Shown here: positions 28,808 through 36,760 of the stretch, in pieces
How the letters are laid out: every line of letters starts with the position of its first letter
Position numbering within the stretch: the stretch's first letter is position 1
Virus record (IMG/VR): IMGVR_UViG_3300031857_000010
Span: 1-64,000 of that record
Length of the DNA stretch: 64,000 bases
Strand: one strand, 5' to 3'
Origin: a virus
Notes under the pieces: model-generated
Seen by the model: the letters and a program-made list of their open reading frames with translations, nothing else
The model's database searches: none
Told to the model about the DNA's origin: nothing
Program-made: the position numbers and the translations under genes

Positions 28808-29835
28808 TTTAATCTGATGTTATTAGAAAGAATTTTAGCTGATAATGCAATTTTGTTTCTATATTTCTCTAGATTAAAAGCGAAATTATTTGGTAGTGCA
28901 GGACTTTGTGGTGGGTGAATATGAGAAAACATATAATTTATCATATTAATAATAACATCTACCAACTCATCGCCCAATACAGCTGGATGTAAAGTTTTAG
29001 CTTCTTCTCCAAAATCATTTAATCTTGGATTGTATTTAGCTTCATTATTTGCTTCTGTTATTTTTCTAAATTTTCCTTCTGGTGAAATTAAATTTATATT
29101 AGTAGCTTTAATGTTTTGTTGAGAAAACGGTTCAAATGTAGAATTTAATTGACTATCTGCTAATCGAACCCCTGAAGTAGAAATAGGTTTATCAACTATT
29201 TTTAATTCTATTTGACAAGGGAAATCCGTATTTTCTTTGAAGTCTAATAAATTTTGAAATATACCAGTTCTCAATTTAACATAATTGTTACCTAAGACCA
29301 AATCTGAATTTTGTCTACCTTGAAAAGCTACCTCATCTTGATTTGCAAATAATGTTCTTGCATCATTATCATTTCTTGTTGATGGACCGCCTCCAACTTG
29401 ATTTCCTCTGAGCGAAGCTTTATTATATACAGCTTGTGCAGATTCGAAATTTTGACTCTCTAATTTTGTTTGTTGTGTTATAAGTGGACCAATATAATAT
29501 CTGGCTGATGTAGGATCTGAAGGATTTTCCAAAAGAATTAAAACACATTCTCCAACCTTTGGTCTTACGTGTAGATATTCTGGCAGAAGAGGTACGCATA
29601 AAGGCATTTGTTGCAAAGACGAGTCTTTATCCTTGCCAGAAAATATCTTACCTTCGTTATTTATATTTACTATTTCAGCTTTAATTCTGTTGTATCCTGC
29701 ATTGTCAATAACTTCTCTAACAATAGCAGGATAAATTAATCTTTGACTTGGATTGGCTGCTTGTCTAAACAATGCCTGTCCATTAGTAGTCAAAATACTT
29801 TGAGATTCACTTGTAAAAATATTTTTTGTACCCAT
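28804..29835 (-). CDS. Baseplate spike/hub protein, gp5-OB or gpV-like
   Basis: This 343-residue protein has an N-terminal OB-fold-like region: YPAIVREVIDNAGYNRIKAE near 35, an acidic loop, then CVPLLPEYLHVRPKVGECVL near 78-97. This is the pattern seen in gpV, gp5 N-terminal and VgrG-like spikes. The C-terminal HPAVLGDELVDVIINMINYM followed by FSHIHPPQ closely resembles the ends of baseplate spike proteins from many myophages. It is shorter than T4 gp5 (575 residues); no lysozyme domain is seen. It is on the minus strand, tail to tail with gp6. A small 54-residue gene ends 4 bases upstream. Confidence 0.65.
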   Translation of the reverse strand: MGTKNIFTSESQSILTTNGQALFRQAANPSQRLIYPAIVREVIDNAGYNRIKAEIVNINNEGKIFSGKDKDSSLQQMPLCVPLLPEYLHVRPKVGECVLILLENPSDPTSARYYIGPLITQQTKLESQNFESAQAVYNKASLRGNQVGGGPSTRNDNDARTLFANQDEVAFQGRQNSDLVLGNNYVKLRTGIFQNLLDFKENTDFPCQIELKIVDKPISTSGVRLADSQLNSTFEPFSQQNIKATNINLISPEGKFRKITEANNEAKYNPRLNDFGEEAKTLHPAVLGDELVDVIINMINYMFSHIHPPQSPALPNNFAFNLEKYRNKIALSAKILSNNIRLN

Positions 29836-29839
29836 TAAA

Positions 29840-30004
29840 TTAATTTTTTTTAATTTGATCTACTATTTCATAATATTTTATCTCTAGTGAATCTATTATT
29901 GAAAGAAGTTTTTCAACTTCTTCTTTGTATTTTTCTATATCTTCCGCAATTATTTGTAAATCCTTTAATAATTCATTCTTAGATTTTTCTTGAACATTCT
30001 CCAT
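29840..30004 (-). CDS. Small coiled-coil protein (54 aa)
   Basis: A 54-codon frame runs from an ATG at 30002-30004 to a TAA at 29840-29842, 4 bases before the spike gene. The translation starts MENVQEKSKNELLKDLQIIA and continues with a Glu/Lys/Leu/Ile heptad pattern ending IVDQIKKN. It is a helical, probably dimeric coiled coil with no known family. It fills exactly the gap between two minus-strand genes and has an A/T leader like its neighbours, so it is likely real. Confidence 0.6.
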   Translation of the reverse strand: MENVQEKSKNELLKDLQIIAEDIEKYKEEVEKLLSIIDSLEIKYYEIVDQIKKN

Positions 30005-30026
30005 TTTTATAGTTTAAAATGTAAAT

Positions 30027-30443
30027 TTATACTCCAACCCCAGTACCTATCCAAGGTGTCAAGTTTGATCCCTGAGTAACTATTGGCCCACCTGCATTAG
30101 CACCAAAAGAAGTGACTTGTTGACCAAAATCAACCATCAAATCTACTCTCATATCGTCTTGTATTGCACCAACTATTTCTTCACATAAAATATTAGTATA
30201 AATTTCAAGTGAATTTGGAGCTCCATCTTGAAGGGGTCCGTTTGGTATTCCTGCTTCTGGAAATCTGGATGTTACTGTTGAAGCTACAACTGTAGGATCC
30301 ATTCCCGGTCTTAATTTTGCTAAGAATAAACTAGATATACTTAGTTTAGGTATTTTTAATCTTGAGTTTGTTATTAAGCCTAAAATTAAATCAGATAATT
30401 CATCTGACACTTGTAGTTTTTCATCAATTGGTATAATTCCCAT
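30027..30443 (-). CDS. Tail-region protein, unknown (138 aa)
   Basis: A 138-residue protein that begins MGIIPIDEKLQVSDELSDLI. It contains PGMDPTVVASTVTSRFPEAG and ends with a Gly-rich tail TPWIGTGVGV. It has an amphipathic helical N-terminal half and an acidic NILCEEIVGAIQDDMRVDLM helix. No family recognised. Position between a 550-residue tail-region protein and the spike gene suggests a small baseplate or tail-assembly component. Confidence 0.6.
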   Translation of the reverse strand: MGIIPIDEKLQVSDELSDLILGLITNSRLKIPKLSISSLFLAKLRPGMDPTVVASTVTSRFPEAGIPNGPLQDGAPNSLEIYTNILCEEIVGAIQDDMRVDLMVDFGQQVTSFGANAGGPIVTQGSNLTPWIGTGVGV

Positions 30444-30462
30444 TTTATTTTATTTTAAATAA

Positions 30463-32115
30463 TTAAGCAATATAATCGTAAACAACTTTTAATGCTTTCA
30501 GTGCCTGAGCTGCTTCTGCTTTCTTTTCGATTTCCTGAGCCTGTTCTTGTAAAAGCTTAGCTCTTGCTTGATATCTTTTAAATTTTCTAGCTAATTGATT
30601 TGCTTTTCTCTTAGCTAGTGCTTTAGTAATAAGCTTAGTAATTTTAGGTATTAATTTTTTTAGAATTAAACTTAAAACTAAAGCATAAATTCCATTCATT
30701 ATTACTTTATAGAAAGTTGAATTTTTATCAAACAAACTTCTGTCTTTTGAAATATCATTTTTAACACTTGTAAGCAAACCTAAAGTATTTTCTACAGTTA
30801 ATATAGGAACATTTACGGCAAATGGATCATTAGGTGTTTTTTCATACTGAGCCATTATTGCTGTACCACTAGGTAGTGGATTTGTAAGTGTTATTGAACC
30901 GACTCCTGTATTGTAGTCAATTGTTCCAGCTTCTCCTGATGGTCCTGATAAACTACCGCTACCATTATCGGTCATTGTTATGTTATTAAATGAAACTCTG
31001 AAAGTCCCGGGGACAATAGTAGTCAACATACTGGCTGTAATAACAATTTGAGAATTACTACCAGCTGTTGCCACTTGTTCATTTACAGGAATATTTGCAG
31101 GAACATTAACACTTGAGCCTGTTTGACCAGCTGCTGCTGCTTGAATCTCTAAATTTATTTTATCAAGAACTTTTTGAAGTATAGGATATAAAACAAGAGG
31201 TAATAAATTAATTATCTTATCTAATAAAATTCTTATCCAACTTTTTCTAATGGCACCTGCATTTTCTTCACTATTGATTCTTTGTGCTTCACTATCAACA
31301 TATCCATTTAATTCCACTAAAACTCCTGCAGGATTTTGATATGTTACTTGTCCTCCACCAACCGTTTGACCTTGAAGAAAAACTTTAATATTGTTATCTA
31401 TAATTGCATCTGCACTTTGTAGAATTGATTCTGGTAAATTAATTTTTACATCCTGACAAGAAACTGTGAAAGTAATAATACCTTTCTCTAATTGTTCTCT
31501 TAATTTAATTATATTATATTCTACATCACCGTAGGTGTTGCTTACTGTATTAACAGTAGTAAACATAACATCTGAAAGAGATGCATTATCTAGGTAATCA
31601 TCCGGACTTAAATCTGTATAGTTCTGAGTCAAATAGAAATTATTTCCATAATTATTTGGCGGTAATTTTAGAGGTTTAATTCTATCTTTTGGGCCATAAA
31701 TTAAAATTATAATTTTCTTTATTAATAAAGCTTTTAATAGCTCCATAGCAACATTGAGTTCTTGTTTGACATTTTGGTCTAACCAATCTTTGTTGCTAAT
31801 TCCTTGTTTAATTGTTATTGGTTTTGCGTCTAATGCTGCAGCTAAACCTTTAATTATAGCAGATACTAATTCGTCTGATCCCTTATCAAATAACCTATTA
31901 ATAAAAGACATTATTAAATTGTCTATATATCCAACACCAAGAGTTGCATCAGCAATTTTTGTTAAAAAATCTAAAAGAGAAATTTGTTGTGATTTTGGCC
32001 TATCGAAAAATTTTTTAAAAGGTATGGTAAGCAAATTATTCATAGAACTTAATTTGCTTAGAGCTTCACTTTGAGCCCCAGTTAATGGTTGTTGTATAGG
32101 TACATTAAAAGCCAT
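30463..32115 (-). CDS. Baseplate/tail-region protein with hydrophobic helices and a coiled-coil end
   Basis: This 550-residue protein opens MAFNVPIQQPLTGAQSEALS. There are hydrophobic helices near 140 (LLIKKIIILIYGP), 305 (INLLPLVLYPILQKVL) and 475 (IYALVLSLILKKLIPKI), and an Ala/Lys/Glu coiled coil at the C-terminus. Around residues 365-420 there is a beta-domain with the phage motif PGTFRVSFNNITMTDNGSG, then GTIDYNTGVGSITLTNPLPS, a pattern I know from several baseplate and tail proteins. The hydrophobic stretches could be hub-channel helices or lie within a tail complex. Function is inferred from position only. Confidence 0.6.
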   Translation of the reverse strand: MAFNVPIQQPLTGAQSEALSKLSSMNNLLTIPFKKFFDRPKSQQISLLDFLTKIADATLGVGYIDNLIMSFINRLFDKGSDELVSAIIKGLAAALDAKPITIKQGISNKDWLDQNVKQELNVAMELLKALLIKKIIILIYGPKDRIKPLKLPPNNYGNNFYLTQNYTDLSPDDYLDNASLSDVMFTTVNTVSNTYGDVEYNIIKLREQLEKGIITFTVSCQDVKINLPESILQSADAIIDNNIKVFLQGQTVGGGQVTYQNPAGVLVELNGYVDSEAQRINSEENAGAIRKSWIRILLDKIINLLPLVLYPILQKVLDKINLEIQAAAAGQTGSSVNVPANIPVNEQVATAGSNSQIVITASMLTTIVPGTFRVSFNNITMTDNGSGSLSGPSGEAGTIDYNTGVGSITLTNPLPSGTAIMAQYEKTPNDPFAVNVPILTVENTLGLLTSVKNDISKDRSLFDKNSTFYKVIMNGIYALVLSLILKKLIPKITKLITKALAKRKANQLARKFKRYQARAKLLQEQAQEIEKKAEAAQALKALKVVYDYIA

Positions 32116-32117
32116 TC

Positions 32118-32462
32118 TTAAGAGTTATTTTCTACACTATTGCCTTCGTTAGTATCTAAATATTTAAGAATCTGTGATTTGATTTGATCATCGTTCATAA
32201 CAGGTTTTGATCCATTTTCATCCTTGTAAACTATCGTGCTGATCATTTTTGTCAAATTCATTAATGCATCAGTTCTGTCTGAGGCAGTTCTCAAAAAATC
32301 AACTAAATATTTACCTTGAAGAATAAATTGCTCGTTATTTTCTATAGTTTCATCCTGTCTTCTAAATCTCTCTAAAGCCAAATTTCTTTCTTCATTGATA
32401 TTGTCTTTAAGATTGTTTAAAAGGGATTTTATCCCATCTTCAGAAATTTCTACCTTTCCCAT
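32118..32462 (-). CDS. Small helical protein, unknown (114 aa)
   Basis: A 114-residue, highly charged, mostly helical protein beginning MGKVEISEDGIKSLLNNLKD. It contains RNLALERFRRQDETIENNEQ and ends EGNSVENNS. It lies 2 bases upstream of the 550-residue protein and 33 bases downstream of the sigma gene stop, in the same orientation. A TATTTATT sequence 10 nt upstream (32473-32480) may be a weaker promoter. No function assigned; it could be a tail chaperone or scaffold. Confidence 0.55.
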   Translation of the reverse strand: MGKVEISEDGIKSLLNNLKDNINEERNLALERFRRQDETIENNEQFILQGKYLVDFLRTASDRTDALMNLTKMISTIVYKDENGSKPVMNDDQIKSQILKYLDTNEGNSVENNS

Positions 32463-32495
32463 GGTTTTTATTAATAAATATATTGAAGGAAAAAA

Positions 32496-33380
32496 TTATT
32501 TATTTTTATTTAAGAAATTAGTCTTAAATATTTTATAGAAACCTTTAAATCTACTCAAAGAATAAGTAATTTCTTTAGTTTCAAGACCTGTACGCTCTTT
32601 CAAGAGATAATAAATTGTGTTTTTATTATATAGTTTTAAAAGTTCATGATTTCTAAAAACCCACACTATGGCTTCTCCTACCCTACGATCGTTTGGAAGC
32701 ATTTTAGGTTTTTGAATTTCCTCTTCTAGTTTATTTATAATATTTTCAAAAATTTTTAAATTTACATCCTCTTTTTCGATTTCATCATAATCTAGAATAT
32801 TTTCAGGTCTACCTGAAGCCTCTTCAATGGACTCATCAATATCAACATTAGATTTTACATGTTTATATTGAATTCTCTTTTCTCCCATTAAATAGTGTTT
32901 AGCTATTGTTCCTAAATATGAAAAAGCTTGAGTACCATTTTTGGGATTGAATTTGTCTATTTTGGTTATTAAAAAAGACATACAATCTATTTGTAGTTCT
33001 TTTACTTCAACATCAGATCGAAATAGTTTATATGTAAAAATTATATTTTCAATTAATTTAGTCATAGGTTTATATAGATGTTTACTATAGATCCTATTTT
33101 TTTCTTCAATATCTTGAGAATTAATATAATCAACTATTGCTTTTTCTTGTTCAGGATACCAATATCTTTTAGAACCTTCATATTTCTTATCTAATTCATT
33201 CATTGCAATCAGATCCTTATAATATTCTCTTAATACAGAGATGTCTGGTGATCCATCATCAGATTTTAAAATATCAGAAAATGCACTTTTAAATAGAATT
33301 CCATGAAGATAGACATATTCTTCTCCAACAGTATCAAATTTTAAATCATCAAGTTTTAATAATTTTTTATTTTTTTCCAT
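32496..33380 (-). CDS. 55: Late transcription sigma factor, gp55-like
   Basis: A 294-residue protein. Residues ~100-175 look like sigma region 2 as in T4 gp55 and its relatives: SDVEVKELQIDCMSFLITKI, DKFNPKNGTQAFSYLGTIAK, HYLMGEKR. The FNPxxGxxAFSYL core is the characteristic segment for melting and recognising the -10 element. T4 gp55 is 185 residues; this one carries extra N- and C-terminal parts, including a helical C-terminus. gp55-type factors direct host RNA polymerase to late promoters that consist of a single TATAAATA-like -10 element. A terminator hairpin just upstream separates the gene from the GT genes. Confidence 0.78.
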   Translation of the reverse strand: MEKNKKLLKLDDLKFDTVGEEYVYLHGILFKSAFSDILKSDDGSPDISVLREYYKDLIAMNELDKKYEGSKRYWYPEQEKAIVDYINSQDIEEKNRIYSKHLYKPMTKLIENIIFTYKLFRSDVEVKELQIDCMSFLITKIDKFNPKNGTQAFSYLGTIAKHYLMGEKRIQYKHVKSNVDIDESIEEASGRPENILDYDEIEKEDVNLKIFENIINKLEEEIQKPKMLPNDRRVGEAIVWVFRNHELLKLYNKNTIYYLLKERTGLETKEITYSLSRFKGFYKIFKTNFLNKNK

Positions 33381-33394
33381 AAAAACTATAATAT

Positions 33395-33422
33395 AAAAGG
33401 GGGTTTTTTAGGCCCCCCTTTT
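33395..33422 (-). terminator. Rho-independent terminator downstream of the 33426-34364 GT gene
   Basis: On the minus strand the stem AAAAGGGGG pairs with CCCCCTTTT around a ~10-nt loop, followed by a T-rich run (ATAT). Nine T's on the other side would let it work in both directions. It starts 4 bases past the GT stop and ends just before the sigma gene, so it isolates the sigma gene from the upstream transcript. Confidence 0.85.
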
Positions 33423-33425
33423 TTT

Positions 33426-34364
33426 TTAGGCTGGTTGATAGACTTTGTTTCTATCATTGTCAAAGAAATACTCTTTCTTAGCTAAATCTGTCCAATATTT
33501 GTACTCTTCAATTGAAAGTCCTCCGTTTTCAGAATTTTTCTGTACTAGGTCTGATGGTAATTTGGAACTGAAATAATCATATTTATCAATTGCTCTATTT
33601 ATTTTGGCATCATATCCCAATCTAGGTATGGTGAAAAATTTAAGATCATTATAGATCATCCTAAGCAAAAATTCATATGAATAATTAATCTTCATACTTT
33701 CTTTCATGGGCTTATATGTACCATCTTTTTCTTCTGAATAATTGATGAGTGATTTTGTTTTGAAAGTACATCCTGCGATATTTACGCAATTGAATCTTAA
33801 CATCAAATTCAAATCAAATATTCCAGCAACTTCAGCAAAACCATCAACCCAAGAAGCTTCATTCATAAATCCAGCAAAACCTAACGGGCCAGTTTGTTTT
33901 GCAAGTGGTACTAACACATCATATTCACTTTTTTCTTTAGAATATAGATTAAAATATTTTAACCAAAACCTTGTTAGAAAATCATCTTGCTCTACCAAGG
34001 AAAACCATTCATAGTTGTTTTTATTGGCATAATTTAATGATTCATTGAATACTTTTGAGAATGTATCAGAAGTGGTTTCTTGAATTATAAAATTAATTTT
34101 ATTTTTACCAACTAATGTTTTTGTTTCTTCTTCGCCAGATTTTCCGATTTTTCTTTCAATGGATGGTTTTTCCAAGATAGATTTCAATTGATCCATCATC
34201 CCAGTACTCAAATTATTAGTTAAAACCAATAAATCAACAATTTCATCTTGTTCTGCTAAAGAATATAAACATTCATTTAGATGCAAATCCTCAATTTTAT
34301 TTAGAGGCAATACAAACAAAATTTTATTATTGTTTGAGCTTTTGTAATTCGTTAATTCTTTCAT
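33426..34364 (-). CDS. GT2-family glycosyltransferase
   Basis: This 312-residue protein has a GT-A core: KILFVLPLNKIEDLHLNECL at the start, WFSLVEQDDFLTRFWLKYFN near 140-158 (metal-binding QDD in place of DxD), then a conserved LAKQTGPLGFAGFMNEASWV segment and CTFKTKSLINY as the acceptor side. It is most similar in layout to polysaccharide GT2 enzymes. Its start lies 38 bases inside the previous gene, so the two are translationally coupled. A terminator follows the stop. Donor and acceptor unknown. Confidence 0.7.
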   Translation of the reverse strand: MKELTNYKSSNNNKILFVLPLNKIEDLHLNECLYSLAEQDEIVDLLVLTNNLSTGMMDQLKSILEKPSIERKIGKSGEEETKTLVGKNKINFIIQETTSDTFSKVFNESLNYANKNNYEWFSLVEQDDFLTRFWLKYFNLYSKEKSEYDVLVPLAKQTGPLGFAGFMNEASWVDGFAEVAGIFDLNLMLRFNCVNIAGCTFKTKSLINYSEEKDGTYKPMKESMKINYSYEFLLRMIYNDLKFFTIPRLGYDAKINRAIDKYDYFSSKLPSDLVQKNSENGGLSIEEYKYWTDLAKKEYFFDNDRNKVYQPA

Positions 34365-35520
34365 TTTTATATTCGTTTATGTTTTTAATAAGTGAATTTA
34401 TTTCAATATCTTCTGTATATTTATCGAGTGTGATATCATATTGTTTTTGAACTTCATCTGAATCTAATTGACCAGTTAAGAGTTTTTCTACAGCAATTCC
34501 TAACAATTCTGCCAATTGAAAAATATCACCATTAGCAGCCCAAAATCCATTGTCTGCATTCATGTATTCTTTACCACCGAGTGGTGTCCAACCTACTACG
34601 TGTGTTCCACAAGCCATAGCTTCAAGTGGCATTGTTCCAAAGCCTGCAATTTCATCGGTATATAAACAAATGGATGAGGTTCCTAATCTCTCGGCAAATT
34701 CTTCTTTGGATAAACCTTTTAATTCATCAAATCTGACCCATCTGAATTGAGGGTAAAAAGAATAGAAGGTCTTAATTACATTATATGTTTTAATTACTGC
34801 ATCTTGACTTCTTCCGGGCATGAATGCTATTTTAGGATATTTTTCAGTCAAAGGATATTTTTTAAATAAACTCTTATCAATTGATTGAGTACAATTCTTA
34901 ATGTTTAAACCCGGCATTATTGCTTTAATATACTCAGATATGCCATTTGAAATACTCATAACATCTTGTATTCCGAATTGCTGCCATTTTTGACCAATTT
35001 GCATAGCATTCAAGATGTAATACCAGCTTTGTGCTAAAACAATTTTTTTACAAGCTATTTGAGAAAATTTCTCCATCACATTTGGAAATCCTTCAGGAAT
35101 AATTACAAAATCTTCAGGATTTATTACAAGTTGTTTGGCTTGGACTGAAGTTCCATCATTAAATTTAACTTCTCCTTCTCCTAAAATGTGAAGTTCTACA
35201 TTTTCAGCTTCTTTCCCTAACCAGCTTGTATTGAATTTTTCGAATACATTTATTTGTTTTCTAGCTTTCTGTGATTCTTCATAGGAAGATTTATTATCAA
35301 TTCTTGGTTCATAGACAATACAACTATTAAAACCGCTATTCTTTAAAATGTTTACTTGTTTAAAGATAACTGATACACCACCTGATGCTACATTCATGGG
35401 AGGGCAGTAATAATAAATTTTAAAATTATTAGAACTAACCTTTTCAATCACATCGTTTAAAATTTTATTGTGATCAGGAATTTCTTGTTTAACTTCTTTT
35501 TCAATTGTTTCTTGTGACAT
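34327..35520 (-). CDS. GT-B (GT4-like) glycosyltransferase
   Basis: This 397-residue protein starts with a GT-B N-terminal domain: FKIYYYCPPMNVASGGVSVI near residue 33 (with the Gly-Gly-V of nucleotide-sugar GT-B folds). The C-terminal donor site is GFGTMPLEAMACGTHVVGW near 290-310, which fits the E-x7-E type GT4 motif. It starts an operon with the GT2 gene. A TATTTTTA sequence (7 of 8 to the candidate promoter) lies 17 nt upstream (35538-35545). Confidence 0.75.
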   Translation of the reverse strand: MSQETIEKEVKQEIPDHNKILNDVIEKVSSNNFKIYYYCPPMNVASGGVSVIFKQVNILKNSGFNSCIVYEPRIDNKSSYEESQKARKQINVFEKFNTSWLGKEAENVELHILGEGEVKFNDGTSVQAKQLVINPEDFVIIPEGFPNVMEKFSQIACKKIVLAQSWYYILNAMQIGQKWQQFGIQDVMSISNGISEYIKAIMPGLNIKNCTQSIDKSLFKKYPLTEKYPKIAFMPGRSQDAVIKTYNVIKTFYSFYPQFRWVRFDELKGLSKEEFAERLGTSSICLYTDEIAGFGTMPLEAMACGTHVVGWTPLGGKEYMNADNGFWAANGDIFQLAELLGIAVEKLLTGQLDSDEVQKQYDITLDKYTEDIEINSLIKNINEYKNERINELQKLKQ

Positions 35521-35568
35521 ATTTAAAATTTTTTATTTAAAAATATTTTTTTTGTTGGATAAAGTAAA

Positions 35569-36240
35569 TTATAAAATATTTTCTTTTATTAAATTAATAA
35601 AGAATGTGTCTTCCACTTCTGTTAAAGAGTTGAATTCGTAATCTGCTTTATCGTAACTGTTATAATCGGCTTTTATTTTAATTGATATTTTATTATCAGG
35701 TTTTGACTCTATAAATTCTGGATTATCTGTAATTACTAAATCACAATAATCCCAAACCCTATTCATATCGTTTTCAAAAATTATTTTTTTTATTCTGCAG
35801 GCAGATTTGGCTAAAAAATGATATGTTGCTTGGATTGCTTGATCTTTTTCATGAGAGAAAAGAACAATTTCATATTTACCATTGACCTCACCAATTTTTT
35901 GTAATTTATTTGCTTTGTCCATTGCTTTCGCAATAGGAGGTGCAGATCCATAAATTTCAAACACATAATCTTGATTTATGAAATTATAATATTCATCTTT
36001 AGAATCAAAATGATAATGATTTAACAAATCAAAAGTATCTATGGGATACTTTATTTTTTCGTCAACCATATTTTGTATTCTAGCATTTTCTCCTTCATCT
36101 TCTTCTTCTGGTACATATCTAAAATATTCATCCATTTTGACTATGGATTCATTTTTAATGTATTTTTTCCTATACATTTTATCAAATTGAGACAATTTAT
36201 CTCTCAATACTCCGTCTATGTTAATTCCAATTATTTTCAT
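35569..36240 (-). CDS. HAD-like phosphohydrolase homologue, nucleophile replaced
   Basis: This 223-residue protein starts MKIIGINIDGVLRD. The usual HAD motif I is DxDGT/V; here the first Asp, the nucleophile, is Asn7, while Asp9 is kept. Later come VLFSHEK (motif II-like, about 130) and CDLVITDNPEF (motif IV-like, about 178-188), an arrangement like 5'(3')-deoxyribonucleotidase (NT5C) relatives. I chose the ATG at 36240 because the longer frame to 36291 would run through a terminator hairpin. Without the nucleophile it is probably not a phosphatase; it may be a binding or regulatory protein. Confidence 0.6.
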   Translation of the reverse strand: MKIIGINIDGVLRDKLSQFDKMYRKKYIKNESIVKMDEYFRYVPEEEDEGENARIQNMVDEKIKYPIDTFDLLNHYHFDSKDEYYNFINQDYVFEIYGSAPPIAKAMDKANKLQKIGEVNGKYEIVLFSHEKDQAIQATYHFLAKSACRIKKIIFENDMNRVWDYCDLVITDNPEFIESKPDNKISIKIKADYNSYDKADYEFNSLTEVEDTFFINLIKENIL

Positions 36241-36278
36241 ATTTTTAAAAATAATTTTATTAAAAATAAAGTAAACAA

Positions 36279-36306
36279 AAAAGTCTCCCAAGTTAGAGAG
36301 ACTTTT
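36279..36306 (-). terminator. Rho-independent terminator downstream of the 36326-38431 unit
   Basis: On the minus strand the stem AAAAGTCTC pairs perfectly with GAGACTTTT around a 10-nt loop, followed by TT and a T-rich tail. It lies 20 bases past the stop of the 142-residue gene and 39 bases before the HAD-like start, so it closes the transcription unit that carries the metallophosphoesterase. Confidence 0.85.
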
Positions 36307-36325
36307 AAAAACATTAATTATTTTT

Positions 36326-36754
36326 TTAATATACGAATGATGATTGATTTTTGTTTACTAAATTAAAACCGAAAAGTTTATAATTTTTCTGAACTACACC
36401 ATCCCTAACTTCAGCCTTACCCTTTGGTATAATCACACAATCGTCTAAATTTATTTTCTTTGAATAAATTTCATTGGATTTAAAACCTTCTAAAAAGAAT
36501 TTAACTTTTCCAAATAGTGTGTTATCTTTTATCTTTAATTTGGTGACAATTCCGCAAACCAATTCAGAATTAGTGTATTCATATTGGATGTCTTTTGATT
36601 TTGCGTCTACTGCAAATTCTAAATCATAACCATTTTCATCTAAACCATCAATCCAAGACCTAATCAATTCTTCTGGATATCTTCTAAAGTTTTTATTTGG
36701 TTCATTTATTTTAAGAATAAAGAATTCTTTTTCAATTATTTTTTTATTATTCAT
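36326..36754 (-). CDS. Phage protein of unknown function (142 aa)
   Basis: This 142-residue protein begins MNNKKIIEKEFFILKINEPN. It contains FRRYPEELIRSWIDGLDENG, VCGIVTKLKIKDNTLFGKVK, and ends VVQKNYKLFGFNLVNKNQ. The pattern (a Tyr-Pro residue pair, then a short beta-barrel) faintly recalls the N-terminal part of phage prohead proteases, but no catalytic Ser, His or Asp arrangement is visible and it is far too short. It lies 6 bases from the metallophosphoesterase stop and is followed by a terminator. Function unknown. Confidence 0.55.
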   Translation of the reverse strand: MNNKKIIEKEFFILKINEPNKNFRRYPEELIRSWIDGLDENGYDLEFAVDAKSKDIQYEYTNSELVCGIVTKLKIKDNTLFGKVKFFLEGFKSNEIYSKKINLDDCVIIPKGKAEVRDGVVQKNYKLFGFNLVNKNQSSFVY

Positions 36755-36760
36755 AGTAAA

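Noticed and set aside
36241-36291. Extended N-terminus of the HAD-like gene
   Set aside because: It would read through the stem-loop terminator at 36279-36306, and the ATG at 36240 starts right before the HAD motif.
36326-36754. Prohead protease
   Set aside because: Faint similarity in strand order only; too short and no catalytic residues seen.
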